Translations under genes and position numbers: made by a program
Shown here: in pieces, positions 1 through 7,948 of the stretch
Layout of the letters: each line of letters starts with the position of its first letter
Position numbering within the stretch: position 1 is the stretch's first letter
Notes under the pieces: model-generated
Told to the model about the DNA's origin: nothing
What the model saw: the letters and a program-made list of their open reading frames with translations, nothing else
Database searches by the model: none
NCBI GenBank assembly: GCA_949293415.1
Contig: CASFDK010000001.1
Span: 1 to 33,090, forward strand
Origin: an uncultured Verrucomicrobiota bacterium
Lineage (GTDB): Bacteria > Verrucomicrobiota > Verrucomicrobiia > Opitutales > Intestinicryptomonadaceae
Direction of reading: 5' to 3'
Length of the DNA: 33,090 bases

Positions 1-406
1 CGACGGCAGAAAGGCGGGCGTTCCGTTCGCTCCGGGGGCGAATCCGTTCCACGGGCGCGACTCGAGCGGCGCGCTGGCTTCGCTCTGCTCGGTTGCGAAA
101 CTGCCCTTCGAGCACGCAAAAGACGGCATATCGAACACGTTCTCGATTCTGCCGAACTCGCTGGGCAAGACCGACGACGAAAAGGTTGTAAACCTCTGCG
201 GTCTCATCGACGGATACATGGCAAAACACGGACAGCATCTGAACGTAAACGTTCTCATGCGCGAAGTTCTGCTCGACGCAATGGACCATCCCGAGAAATA
301 CCCGCAGCTTACAATCCGCGTTTCGGGCTATGCGGTAAACTTCATCAAGCTTACAAAACCGCAGCAGATGGACGTTATCTCGCGTACGTTCCACACAAAA
401 TTCTAA
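1..406 (+). CDS. pflB: Pyruvate formate-lyase, C-terminal part (5' end outside window)
   Basis: This is the last third or less of formate C-acetyltransferase, which splits pyruvate with CoA into acetyl-CoA and formate in anaerobic fermentation. The frame is open from base 2 to the TAA at 404-406. The glycyl-radical loop RVSGYAV is near the C-terminus, with the family pattern GQHLNVNV...REVLLDA...[17 protein letters not shown] before it, and [20 protein letters not shown] and [17 protein letters not shown] upstream. These match true PflB rather than the glycerol or choline glycyl-radical enzymes. The glycine is installed as a radical by the activase encoded at 1775-2509. The two genes are usually adjacent, but here a PEP-CTERM gene separates them. 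A strong hairpin with a T run follows the stop, so pflB probably ends its own transcript. Confidence 0.97.
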   Translation, partial: DGRKAGVPFAPGANPFHGRDSSGALASLCSVAKLPFEHAKDGISNTFSILPNSLGKTDDEKVVNLCGLIDGYMAKHGQHLNVNVLMREVLLDAMDHPEKYPQLTIRVSGYAVNFIKLTKPQQMDVISRTFHTKF

Positions 407-424
407 AGCGAAAATCAATTCAAG

Positions 425-459
425 AAGAGCCGTCCGACCTATGGACGGTTCTTTTTTTT
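425..459 (+). terminator. Rho-independent terminator after pflB
   Basis: An 11-bp stem with one G-U pair (AAGAGCCGTCC / GGACGGTTCTT) around a 7-nt loop, followed by a run of T. It begins 19 bp after the pflB stop and separates pflB from the PEP-CTERM gene. Confidence 0.9.
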
Positions 460-477
460 GCGAAAATTTCGAGCGGC

Positions 478-667
478 AGGTATCGTATTCGAAATACTGT
501 AGTCAAGTACTTTTTTTTAATTTATAGATTTATCAAATGCATACGCATTTTTTCGGCGGATTTTTTTAGCGCAAAAAATCGCGATTCTGAAAAGCGATTT
601 TTGCAACAAGTTAATTATCCGATAGTTGCAAATTACAGAATGCTACAGTATTTCGAATACGATACCT
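478..667. repeat. 25-bp perfect inverted repeats enclosing 140 bp: candidate invertible promoter segment
   Basis: Bases 478-502 are the exact reverse complement of 643-667 (25 of 25). Each arm contains a smaller palindrome, GTATTcgaAATAC (485-497 in the left arm). The 140 bp between the arms is AT-rich with no gene, and the right arm ends 28 bp before the PEP-CTERM start codon. Size and placement match known invertible promoters of gut bacteria, in which a site-specific recombinase flips a promoter in front of a surface-protein gene. A TATAAAT box reads leftwards, away from the gene, at about 520-526, so the orientation shown may be the OFF state (inference). Alternatives are a MITE with terminal inverted repeats, although no target duplication is evident, or paired operators. 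No recombinase gene is in the window. Confidence 0.7.
571..604. repeat. Hairpin inside the candidate invertible segment
   Basis: GCAAAAAATCGC (571-582) pairs with GCGATTTTTGC (594-604) with one bulged A and an 11-nt loop. A second short pair, TTGCAAC (601-607) and GTTGCAA (625-631), follows. There is no clean T tract, so it is not a standard terminator. It could be a regulator site or an RNA structure. Confidence 0.5.
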
Positions 668-694
668 AGTGTCCCGAACTAAATTATACTTACT

Positions 695-1636
695 ATGAAA
701 AAGTTTATCATCTCTTCATTTGCCGCAGTGCTGGCTTCGTCGGCGTTCGCGGGTATCACGGAAACGGCGGGAACGGATGCCAACGGCAATGCCTACGCGC
801 AGTTCGACATCGTGGGCGAAGCAAGCTCTTCGGAACTCGCCTCCAGCACCTACAATTCCGTCTGGCTCAACGGCACGCTCAACTTCGACGGCGACCGCAA
901 CATTACCGTCTCGGGTCAATCCCAAATGGGTTGGGGCAACTACGGTTTCGGTTCGAAAGGCAATTCCGTCCTAAACTTCACGGGCAAGGGCATCCTGACC
1001 GTAAAGGCGGGAAATTCGCTCACGTCGGCGGGCGGTACGCTCACGATAAACATCGCAAAGGGCGCGGGCGGTATCGTAGCCTACAAAGTCGGCGCGTATA
1101 CCACGGATGCGCACAAGGTTGTACTGAACCTCGACGAAGAATACGCAATCCGCTCGAAAGACGGCGGCGATTACGGAAGTAGTTTCTATGTTTCGGTATT
1201 CTCTCCCTTCGAACTGAATATGTCGGCAAATCAGCGTGTGAAATTCGACTTCCGCGTATCGACGGGGCCGACGGTTAAAATCACGGACAGTGCGCTCCTT
1301 ATCGTGGACACAATCGACGTATCCTCGATAAGCGCCAAAGATGTCGTGCTTACGCTCGACGGCGGGCTCGAAAACGGCGCAATGCTCTTCTACAAAACGT
1401 CGGGACTGACGTACGATGCCGACGAAGCGAGCATTACGAGAACGGTCGGCGAAAATTCGCAGGTCATCCGCTTCGTGGACACAAACGGCGACAAGCTCCT
1501 AAATCTCGACATCAAGGAAATCGATATGAACGGCAGAACGTACATCGCGATGACACAAGTTCCCGAACCCGCCGAATGGGCGGCGATTTTCGGGGCTGTC
1601 GCACTCGGTCTTGCCGCCTGCCGCCGCAGAAAGTAG
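695..1636 (+). CDS. PEP-CTERM sorting-domain surface protein
   Basis: A 313-aa exported protein. It has a Sec signal peptide (MKKFIISSFAAVLASSAFAG, cleavage after about residue 19), a central region rich in G, S, T, N and D that reads like a beta-strand autotransporter-type passenger, and a C-terminal sorting signal: VPEPAEW, then a hydrophobic segment AAIFGAVALGLAA, then CRRRK. In other bacteria this tripartite tail is recognised by an exosortase and linked to exopolysaccharide production. No exosortase gene is visible here. The function of the middle part is not recognised. The gene sits between pflB and pflA and is preceded by the inverted-repeat segment 478-667, which suggests switched expression. 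Its tail DNA matches the broken gene at 18556-18948 over about 34 bp. No clear ribosome binding site precedes the ATG. Confidence 0.9.
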   Translation: MKKFIISSFAAVLASSAFAGITETAGTDANGNAYAQFDIVGEASSSELASSTYNSVWLNGTLNFDGDRNITVSGQSQMGWGNYGFGSKGNSVLNFTGKGILTVKAGNSLTSAGGTLTINIAKGAGGIVAYKVGAYTTDAHKVVLNLDEEYAIRSKDGGDYGSSFYVSVFSPFELNMSANQRVKFDFRVSTGPTVKITDSALLIVDTIDVSSISAKDVVLTLDGGLENGAMLFYKTSGLTYDADEASITRTVGENSQVIRFVDTNGDKLLNLDIKEIDMNGRTYIAMTQVPEPAEWAAIFGAVALGLAACRRRK

Positions 1637-1657
1637 GACGTTAATTTTTTCGGACAG

Positions 1658-1693
1658 AACCGCCTTTCGGATATTCCGATGGCGGTTTTTTTT
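1658..1693 (+). terminator. Rho-independent terminator after the PEP-CTERM gene
   Basis: AACCGCC (1658-1664) pairs with GGCGGTT (1681-1687), with an inner TCGGA/TCCGA extension, followed by eight T. It isolates the PEP-CTERM gene from pflA. Confidence 0.9.
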
Positions 1694-1774
1694 GTGTGCA
1701 GTCCGCCCGAACCCTCCGCCGATTTTTGATGATTTTTATTGCGGGGGGACGCGATTTTCAAAATTATCGCGACA

Positions 1775-2509
1775 ATGAAAGGCAAAATACATTCGGTCGA
1801 AACGATGGGTGCGGTCGACGGTCCCGGTCTGCGCTATGTGCTGTTTCTGAAAGGCTGCCCACTGCGTTGTGCCTTTTGCCACAATCCCGACACTTGGGCT
1901 GTGCCCGATTCCCTCGAACGCACCGCCGAAGATGTCGCGGCGGACGTGCTGAAATACAGGGAATTTTTTGCGGCATCGCACGGCGGTTTCACAGCATCGG
2001 GCGGCGAGCCGTTGCTACAGAGCGGATTTCTTGCCGAACTTTTCAAGATCTTGAAGGCAAACAACGTCCACATCGCAGTCGACACCTGCGGTTGCGTGGA
2101 CATCACCGGGCAAGTCGCCGAAGCGGTGGAACTCGCCGACCTGTTTCTGCTCGACATAAAACACCTCGACCCCGAAGTCCACAAAGACCTGACGGGAAAA
2201 CCGAACGAAAAAGTCCTCGAATTTCTAGACTATCTTACCGCAAAAAACAAGCCGATACACATAAGAATCGTGCTCGTAAACGGCTACTCTGCCGCGCCCG
2301 AATATTTGGAGCGGCTCGCGGAGTTTCTGAAGGGCTTTCCGACAATCAAACGCATAGACTTGCTGCCCTACCACACGCTAGGGGTCCAAAAATGGGAATC
2401 GCTGAAGATTCCGTACCGCCTGACTGACGCGGCAATCCCCACCCCCGAACAGTACCGTACCGCGAGGGAAATTTTCGAAAAACACGGTTTCGAAACAACC
2501 CTGCAATAG
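1775..2509 (+). CDS. pflA: Pyruvate formate-lyase activating enzyme (radical SAM)
   Basis: A 244-aa glycyl-radical activase that uses S-adenosylmethionine and a [4Fe-4S] cluster to abstract a hydrogen from the PflB glycine. The cluster motif is GCPLRCAFCHNPDTW (C-x3-C-x2-C), preceded by IHSVETMGAVDGPGLRYVLF, typical of PflA. Other family marks are TASGGEPLLQ and the DTCG segment. The chosen ATG gives MKGKIHSVETMG, the usual family start and length (E. coli about 246 aa). A TTG at 1739 would add 12 residues that look non-native. The gene partners with pflB, 1.4 kb upstream, but the terminators between them imply a separate promoter. Confidence 0.96.
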   Translation: MKGKIHSVETMGAVDGPGLRYVLFLKGCPLRCAFCHNPDTWAVPDSLERTAEDVAADVLKYREFFAASHGGFTASGGEPLLQSGFLAELFKILKANNVHIAVDTCGCVDITGQVAEAVELADLFLLDIKHLDPEVHKDLTGKPNEKVLEFLDYLTAKNKPIHIRIVLVNGYSAAPEYLERLAEFLKGFPTIKRIDLLPYHTLGVQKWESLKIPYRLTDAAIPTPEQYRTAREIFEKHGFETTLQ

Positions 2510-2606
2510 TACCGCCATTGCGTTCGGCAATGCGCAGTTCAGCCGCGTCCGCCGAGAGTGTCCGAATCCGACATAGTACGGGCAAACCGTCGCGCAGCCG
2601 CGCGGA

Positions 2607-3491
2607 CTATCGTTGTTCGCTCTTATATTTCAGCGTGCCGCCCGCCGATTTATAGTACCTCTTGAAACGTTCCCAAAGCGCATTGTCCGTGGGACGTTTG
2701 GAAAATTCGGACGTGTCGGAAACAACCATCACAAGGTTGCCGTCAAGACGCGCGTCGCGCTTTCTGCCAAGTTCAATCGTATAGAAACCGTGTTTGTAGT
2801 AGTCCTTTTTGAAGCGTTTAGACGGCGCGTAGCCCTCCTTGCCCGCGTCCATCGTAAGCCAACGATAGACAAGCTCGAGCGGTACTACGGCGACTCCATT
2901 TGAATCGGTCGAAACCAAAGAATCCTCCACGCTAAACGCCGAAACGCGCTGTTGAACGAGAATCATTGCGTTGGCAATGGGGCGTTTGGTCTGGCGGTCG
3001 CGCACCAAAATTTTTGCGTCGATAACCGTGGATTCGCCCGAAATTGCCATAATCGTGTTGCGTCGGATGAAATAGGAGCGCATTTCGTCGAGAATCAACT
3101 GGCTTTTTTCGTCCGTCGGAAACGGCTTGAAAACCTCAACGCGGGCTTCGCGCTTTATATTTTGAGGCTCCTTTTTGAGCGAAATTTGCGTTTCGAGAGT
3201 GCCGTCGCGCAAAATGCCCTCCGAAATTGCCGACACGTCGGCGTAGCCATCTTTGCCCGCAACTATCGAAATGACGGGCATATATTTGTCGATTTTAACT
3301 TCGCCCTTCGAGTCGGTCTTGTAAAGCCCCGAAGTGCCGAAAGGCTCGGTGATGTCGGCGGAGGCGGCGCACACAAACGCTCCCGAAACGGGAGCACCCG
3401 TTTCGGCATCCGACACGCGGACAACCCGCTGAACGCTCCCGCAAGCGCAAAGAAGCGCGGACAAAAATATAAACACAACTATCTTTTCCAT
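2607..3491 (-). CDS. Lipoprotein with two carboxypeptidase-regulatory-like (Ig-fold) repeats
   Basis: A 294-aa predicted lipoprotein. The N-terminus MEKIVVFIFLSALLCACGS has a hydrophobic core and a lipobox-like LCAC. Two segments resemble carboxypeptidase regulatory-like beta-sandwich repeats: RVVRVSDAETGAPVSGAFV near residues 22-40, and ILVRDRQTKRPIANAMILV in the second half. Both end in a KDGYADVS or KEGYAPSK type strand, as such repeats do. No catalytic motif is seen, so the function is unknown; a role as an envelope structural or binding protein is likely. The start at 3491 is favoured over 3506 because GGGAG lies 8 nt upstream. It lies downstream of the carboxyltransferase gene on the same strand, but a terminator intervenes. 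Confidence 0.75.
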   Translation of the reverse strand: MEKIVVFIFLSALLCACGSVQRVVRVSDAETGAPVSGAFVCAASADITEPFGTSGLYKTDSKGEVKIDKYMPVISIVAGKDGYADVSAISEGILRDGTLETQISLKKEPQNIKREARVEVFKPFPTDEKSQLILDEMRSYFIRRNTIMAISGESTVIDAKILVRDRQTKRPIANAMILVQQRVSAFSVEDSLVSTDSNGVAVVPLELVYRWLTMDAGKEGYAPSKRFKKDYYKHGFYTIELGRKRDARLDGNLVMVVSDTSEFSKRPTDNALWERFKRYYKSAGGTLKYKSEQR

Positions 3492-3499
3492 AAAAAAAT

Positions 3500-3504
3500 C
3501 TCCC
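3500..3504 (-). promoter_or_regulatory. Shine-Dalgarno site of the lipoprotein gene
   Basis: GGGAG, 8 nt before the ATG at 3491 on the minus strand. It decides between that ATG and the one 15 bp upstream. Such clear sites are uncommon in this window. Confidence 0.6.
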
Positions 3505-3522
3505 ATATTTATAGATTGGAAA

Positions 3523-3551
3523 CAAAAAAGCCGCCGTTGCTTCGCGGCGGC
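3523..3551 (-). terminator. Rho-independent terminator after the carboxyltransferase gene
   Basis: On the minus strand, AGCCGCCG (3551-3544) pairs with CGGCGGCT (3536-3529), followed by a T run. It lies 28 bp after the minus-strand stop at 3579. Confidence 0.9.
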
Positions 3552-3578
3552 TCTTCGAAACTTTTTGCAATAACAAAA

Positions 3579-5030
3579 CTACATCGACACTTCGACGTGC
3601 TTTTTCACACCGTCAATCGTAATATCAAAGCTTTGCTTGCCGCCGCTTGCCGCCTTCTTTTCCGCAGGCGTTTTGAGTCTGTACGCCTCGCGCGGCTTCT
3701 TGTAGAGGTCCTCAAGCTGCTGCGGGAACATCGCGTAAATTACGCAGTGCTCGTCGTCGTCTTTGATTCCCTTTTCGCGAAGCTGCTTGCGCAGGTCTTC
3801 CATACCCGCGGGCTTGAGGTCGGCTGGACGGCAGGTTATCGGCTCTTTGCCCGAAATCTTCTGCGCCAACGCGCGCACTTCGGGATCGACGGGCGCGGGC
3901 GTTCTGCCGTAGTAGCCGAGAGCAATGTCCATCGCCTGCGGCGTGAACATCTTCCAGCGTCCGAACTTTACGTTCATCATCGCCTGCGTGCCGACAATCT
4001 GCGAAGTCGGCGTTACGAGCGGAATCCAGCCGAGCTTTTCGCGGACGTACGGAACTTCGGCGAAAACCTCTTCGAACTTGTCCTCCATTTTCTGCTCCTT
4101 GAGCTGTACGCGGAAGTTCGAAAGCATACCCCCCGGGACTTGGTAAATGAGCGCGTCGGTGTCGATAACTTCGTTCTTCGGATTTTCGTAGAAACCGAGC
4201 TTTTCGTAAACGCCCTGAAAATACCGACGCAGTTCGGTAAGCTTTTTGAGGTCGTAGTCGGGCTTGCGACTATGGTCTTCAAGCATCGCGAGCATGCGGG
4301 CGGTATCGGGCTGACCGGTGCCGTTTGCAAACGGCGAAATGGAAACGTCTACCGCATCCACGCCCGCGTCGATTGCCGCGTAGTACGAAACCGCGCCCAT
4401 CCCCGCAGTGTCGTGCGTGTGCAGAAGCACCGAAGCCTTTTTGAGGTTCTTCTTCAAGCCCTTGACGATTTCGAAGGTGACGTACGGCGGAATCAAACCC
4501 GCCATATCCTTAATGACAACCGCAGAGCAACCCATTTCTTCAAGCTGGCAGCCCAGCTTTACAAAGCTTTCGACAGTGTGCACGGGGCTTTTCGTATAGC
4601 AAATCGTGCCGTGCGCCTCTTTGCCCGCAGCGTTTACCGCGTTGATTGCGCATTCGAGGTTGCGCGGGTCGTTGAGCGCGTCGAAGATACGGAAGATGTC
4701 CATCCCGTGTTTTGCGGAAGTCTTGACGAACGCCTGAACAACGTCGTCGGGATAGTGCGCATAGGCGACGATATTCTGCCCCCTGAAAAGCATCATATGC
4801 TTTGTCTTCGGACATGCCTTTTTGAGCGCGTCGAGCCTGTCGAAGGGGAATTCGCCCAGAAAGCGCAGCCCCGAGTCTATCGTTGCGCCGCCCCAAGTTT
4901 CCAATGCGCCAAAGCCCATACTGTCGAGAGTCGAACAGACGGGAAGCATCATGTCGGTTGTCATGCGGGTTGCCGCCAGCGACTGGTGACCGTCGCGCAA
5001 TACCGTGTTGTTGAATACTACCGGTTTCAT
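3579..5030 (-). CDS. Oxaloacetate decarboxylase alpha / pyruvate carboxylase subunit B carboxyltransferase, lacking the biotin domain
   Basis: A 483-aa carboxyltransferase of the PYC/OadA family, moving CO2 between carboxybiotin and pyruvate or oxaloacetate. The TIM barrel begins NTVLRDGHQS (Asp13 metal ligand), with FRGQN near 82-86, VVIKDMAG (Lys174, the lysine carbamylated in this family) and LLHTHDTAG (His204 and His206, metal ligands). A conserved C-terminal carboxylase domain follows to about residue 465. The protein stops after SFDITIDGVKKHVEVSM, just where the linker and the biotin-bearing AMKM domain would follow, so the biotin carrier must be a separate polypeptide, not in this window. 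The start at 5030 gives MKPVVFNNTVLRDG; the 16-codon upstream extension uses a TTG and looks non-native. The exact partner (decarboxylase pump or carboxylase) cannot be decided here. Confidence 0.9.
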   Translation of the reverse strand: MKPVVFNNTVLRDGHQSLAATRMTTDMMLPVCSTLDSMGFGALETWGGATIDSGLRFLGEFPFDRLDALKKACPKTKHMMLFRGQNIVAYAHYPDDVVQAFVKTSAKHGMDIFRIFDALNDPRNLECAINAVNAAGKEAHGTICYTKSPVHTVESFVKLGCQLEEMGCSAVVIKDMAGLIPPYVTFEIVKGLKKNLKKASVLLHTHDTAGMGAVSYYAAIDAGVDAVDVSISPFANGTGQPDTARMLAMLEDHSRKPDYDLKKLTELRRYFQGVYEKLGFYENPKNEVIDTDALIYQVPGGMLSNFRVQLKEQKMEDKFEEVFAEVPYVREKLGWIPLVTPTSQIVGTQAMMNVKFGRWKMFTPQAMDIALGYYGRTPAPVDPEVRALAQKISGKEPITCRPADLKPAGMEDLRKQLREKGIKDDDEHCVIYAMFPQQLEDLYKKPREAYRLKTPAEKKAASGGKQSFDITIDGVKKHVEVSM

Positions 5031-5085
5031 ATTTTTTAAATATTTTAGACTTTTACTTTTTTCTAAAGTTTGCAATATCCCATAA

Positions 5086-5115
5086 ATTATACGGCAGCTT
5101 TCGCCTTTCCGTAAA
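5086..5115 (-). promoter_or_regulatory. Probable sigma-70-like promoter of the carboxyltransferase gene
   Basis: On the minus strand, TTTACG (5115-5110), an 18-nt spacer and a perfect TATAAT (5091-5086), about 56 bp upstream of the ATG at 5030. The -35 match is 4 of 6. Sigma-factor preferences of this organism are unknown. Confidence 0.5.
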
Positions 5116-5175
5116 TCAACCCATAGAGAAAGCGATATTTGCCCGACTATTTCAAGGAAAAAAAACTCTCCAAAC

Positions 5176-6570
5176 GTGAAAGCCTACATACGCACATACG
5201 GTTGCCAGATGAACGACCGCGATTCCGAAAACATCGCCGCCCAATTTATCGAACGCGGATGGGAGATTACCGACGACGAAAATCAGGCGGATGTCGCCGT
5301 CGTAAACACTTGCTCGGTAAGGGAACAAGCGGAACAAAAGGCAATCGGCAAACTCGGACACCTAATTTGGCTGCGCAAGCCATTCGGCAAAGATTTCCCC
5401 GTTGTGGGCGTTACTGGCTGTATGGCGCAGAACAAGGGCGAAAACCTCGTCAAGTTGCTGCCCGACATCGACTTCGTTGCGGGCGCGCGCCAGACATACA
5501 AGGTCGCCGACATCGCGATAGACATCTACAACAAGCGCAAAAACGGCATCACACATCCTCCGATTCCCAAAGGCGGCAAACGCACACCTAAAACAAGCGC
5601 GGCATTCGTAGATGTCTCCGACGACACAAGATCGCACCTTTACATCAACAAGCACCTTCCCATTTTGGGAACAAAGCGCGCCTGCGCGTTCATCTCGATT
5701 ATGCAGGGCTGCCAGATGAACTGCTCGTATTGCATCGTTCCGAAAGTGCGCGGCGCGCAACGCTCGCGTCCCACGCAAGACATTGTGGACGAAGCAAAAA
5801 AGCTCGCCGCCGAAGGAGTGCGCGAAATCACCCTTCTGGGACAGGTCGTAAACGCATTCGGACGCGAATTGGGCAAAACCGACGGCATAACCGAATTCGT
5901 ACGTCTGCTCCGCGCAATAAACGACATCGACGGAATCGAAAGAATCCGCTTCACATCGCCCCACCCCGCCTACTTCGGCGACGACCTCGTTTCGTCGTAC
6001 GCCGACCTGCCCAAGCTTTGCGAATATGTGCACCTGCCCCTGCAATCGGGCAGCGACGAAATACTCAAAAAAATGCGCCGCCCCTACAAGACGGCAAACT
6101 TTCTTAAAATCGTCGAAAAACTTCGCAACGCAAAGCCGAACATCTCGATTTCAACCGACGTAATCGTGGGTTATCCCGACGAAACGGACGACGATTTCAG
6201 CCAAACCCGCGCGGCGTTCAAAACGGCCGACTTCGATATGGCTTTCATCTTCAAATACAGTCCCAGAATGGGAACAGAATCGGCAAAACTGCCCGACTCG
6301 GTTCCCGAAGAAGTCAAGGAACAGCGCAACCAGATTCTGCTCGCCGACCTCGCCGAACAGTCGATGCGCTACCACGACAAATTTGTGGGCACAACACAGG
6401 AAATTCTTGTGGAAGCCCCCGCAAAACGCGGCGAAAACCTCTTTATGGGGCGTACCCGCACGCACAGAAAGGCGATTTTCAAGGCAACCCCCAAAGACAT
6501 CGCAACCCTCGTGAACGTAAAAATAGAATCGGCAACCGTTACCGCGCTCGAGGGCAAAATTGTGCGTTGA
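5176..6570 (+). CDS. miaB: tRNA-2-methylthio-N6-dimethylallyladenosine synthase MiaB
   Basis: A 464-aa methylthiotransferase that converts i6A37 to ms2i6A37 in tRNAs reading UNN codons. The N-terminal UPF0004 domain carries the three auxiliary-cluster cysteines in TYGCQMN (C10), NTCSVRE (C46) and GVTGCMAQ (C82). The radical SAM motif is GCQMNCSYCIVP (C179, C183, C186). A TRAM-type RNA-binding segment ends the protein. GCQMN and CSVREQAEQK point to MiaB rather than RimO or MtaB. The start is a GTG; starting here leaves eight residues before the first cluster cysteine region, as in homologues. It is divergent from the carboxyltransferase gene and 33 bp upstream of the DUF2156 gene. Confidence 0.96.
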   Translation: MKAYIRTYGCQMNDRDSENIAAQFIERGWEITDDENQADVAVVNTCSVREQAEQKAIGKLGHLIWLRKPFGKDFPVVGVTGCMAQNKGENLVKLLPDIDFVAGARQTYKVADIAIDIYNKRKNGITHPPIPKGGKRTPKTSAAFVDVSDDTRSHLYINKHLPILGTKRACAFISIMQGCQMNCSYCIVPKVRGAQRSRPTQDIVDEAKKLAAEGVREITLLGQVVNAFGRELGKTDGITEFVRLLRAINDIDGIERIRFTSPHPAYFGDDLVSSYADLPKLCEYVHLPLQSGSDEILKKMRRPYKTANFLKIVEKLRNAKPNISISTDVIVGYPDETDDDFSQTRAAFKTADFDMAFIFKYSPRMGTESAKLPDSVPEEVKEQRNQILLADLAEQSMRYHDKFVGTTQEILVEAPAKRGENLFMGRTRTHRKAIFKATPKDIATLVNVKIESATVTALEGKIVR

Positions 6571-6603
6571 CCAAAACCCGAATTTACCGATTCACAAAAC
6601 CGT

Positions 6604-7470
6604 ATGATGATTTTTAAACCGATATCGATTGCGGACAAATCCGCCTTCGACGCAGCCGAAACCGAAAACCCCTCCGAAAGCAGCGAACGCACATTTGCCG
6701 TAAACTACGCATACGCCGAAGATTACAAAACACTTGTCGCGCCGTGGCGCGGGCGCATTGCCGTGCTCCATCCCGAAAAGCGCATTTTACACTACCCGAT
6801 AGGTAAAACCGTTTCGCCCGAAGAGCTGCTTGAATACGCAAGAGACGTTGCTACAAGCGGTTATACTTTCGACTATATTTACGACACTCCGCCCGAATTT
6901 CCCGCAAACTACCCCGATGCCGAAAAACTTTTCGACATTATGGAGAACGAGGGCGAATTCGACTACATCTTCGACCTTGCAAATTTGAAGGAAATGAGGG
7001 GCGCAATCCTGCGTAAAAAACGCAACTTAATCAAGCACTTCGAGACCGAAAATCCAAATTGGACAACAGAAGACATAGACGGCGGCAATATCGCCCAAGC
7101 CCGCGAATTTGCGCTCGAAACCGCCGCCGACTTCGATATGTCGGCAATTATAAGATGCTTCGACACATTCGAACAAATGGGACTTTCGGGGTTGCTCCTA
7201 CGCGACGACAACGGAAAAATCGTTGGGCTTTCGGTATTTTCGCGCATAACCGCCGATATGTTCGACGTGCTTTTCGAAAAGTCCGACAAAACCGAAAAGG
7301 GCGCAGCTCAAATGCTCGTAAAACTTGAGACCGAATTTCTTATAAAACAAAACGCCCTCTATATGAACCGCGAACAAGATTTGGGCGAACCCAACTTGCG
7401 TCAGGCGAAAAAATCGCTCGACCCGTCGCGGATGTATAAAAGGCTTTCGGTTGTCCCGAAAATGCTATGA
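6604..7470 (+). CDS. DUF2156 (PG lysyltransferase C-terminal-like, GNAT-fold) protein
   Basis: A 288-aa protein of the DUF2156 family, related by fold to the aminoacyl-transferase domain of MprF-type lysyltransferases. The hallmark block YMNREQDLGEPNLRQAKKSL followed by DPSRMYKR lies at the C-terminus; FAVNYAYAEDY in the N-terminal third and LRKKRNLIKHFE in the middle are also typical. No membrane segments are present, so it is a soluble stand-alone form whose substrate is unknown. The ATG at 6607 is an equally possible start. Its stop overlaps the start of the following GNAT gene by 4 bp (ATGA), so the two are translationally coupled and may modify related amino-group substrates (inference). 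Confidence 0.85.
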   Translation: MMIFKPISIADKSAFDAAETENPSESSERTFAVNYAYAEDYKTLVAPWRGRIAVLHPEKRILHYPIGKTVSPEELLEYARDVATSGYTFDYIYDTPPEFPANYPDAEKLFDIMENEGEFDYIFDLANLKEMRGAILRKKRNLIKHFETENPNWTTEDIDGGNIAQAREFALETAADFDMSAIIRCFDTFEQMGLSGLLLRDDNGKIVGLSVFSRITADMFDVLFEKSDKTEKGAAQMLVKLETEFLIKQNALYMNREQDLGEPNLRQAKKSLDPSRMYKRLSVVPKML

Positions 7471-7874
7471 ACACGGAAATCCGCCAGATTTTCCCAAAAC
7501 GGGAACACATAGAAGCCGACGTTGCGCAACTCTATAAAATGGCTGGTTGGCTCGACGTAAACGAAACCGACTTCGAGCCGATAGCAAAGGCACTCCAAAA
7601 CTCATATTGCTGCTTCGGAGCATATTGCGACGGTGAAATGGTCGGCTTTTTCCGCGCACTCTCCGATGGTGTTTCGGACGCATACCTGCTCGACCTGTTC
7701 GTAAATCCGAAATTCAGGGGGCATGGAATCGGCGAAAAACTGTGCCGCGAAATAGTCGAAAAATTGAAAGCCGACGGGATGGAGTGGATAACCTGCATAT
7801 CAACCCCCGAAGGCGAAGGCGTGTACAAAAAAATCACGCCCCCAATGCAAGACCACACGCCGTTTAGATTTTAG
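7467..7874 (+). CDS. GNAT-family N-acetyltransferase
   Basis: A 135-aa acyl-CoA-dependent acetyltransferase of the GNAT superfamily. Motif A is seen as LLDLFVNPKFRGHGIGEKLCREIVEKL, where RGHGIG is the pyrophosphate-binding loop. The preceding strand is CCFGAYCDGEMVGFFRALSDG, and the end, near EGVYKKI, corresponds to the motif B tyrosine region. It is short but complete. The substrate is not predictable. It is the last gene of the miaB-side plus-strand run and overlaps the DUF2156 gene by 4 bp. Confidence 0.88.
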   Translation: MNTEIRQIFPKREHIEADVAQLYKMAGWLDVNETDFEPIAKALQNSYCCFGAYCDGEMVGFFRALSDGVSDAYLLDLFVNPKFRGHGIGEKLCREIVEKLKADGMEWITCISTPEGEGVYKKITPPMQDHTPFRF

Positions 7875-7948
7875 AGGAAGACGGAATCTCACGCGGGAAA
7901 AAACACCGAATAAACGGGAACAAACGCCACCTTTCCGCAAAGCACATA

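Noticed and set aside
478..667. Insertion sequence
   Set aside because: 190 bp with no transposase and no flanking target duplication; a MITE remains possible but the promoter position favours an invertible switch.
2952..5039. A 695-codon plus-strand open frame opposite the carboxyltransferase and lipoprotein genes
   Set aside because: It is the shadow of real minus-strand genes with clear motifs; its product is arginine/valine-rich with no recognisable domain.
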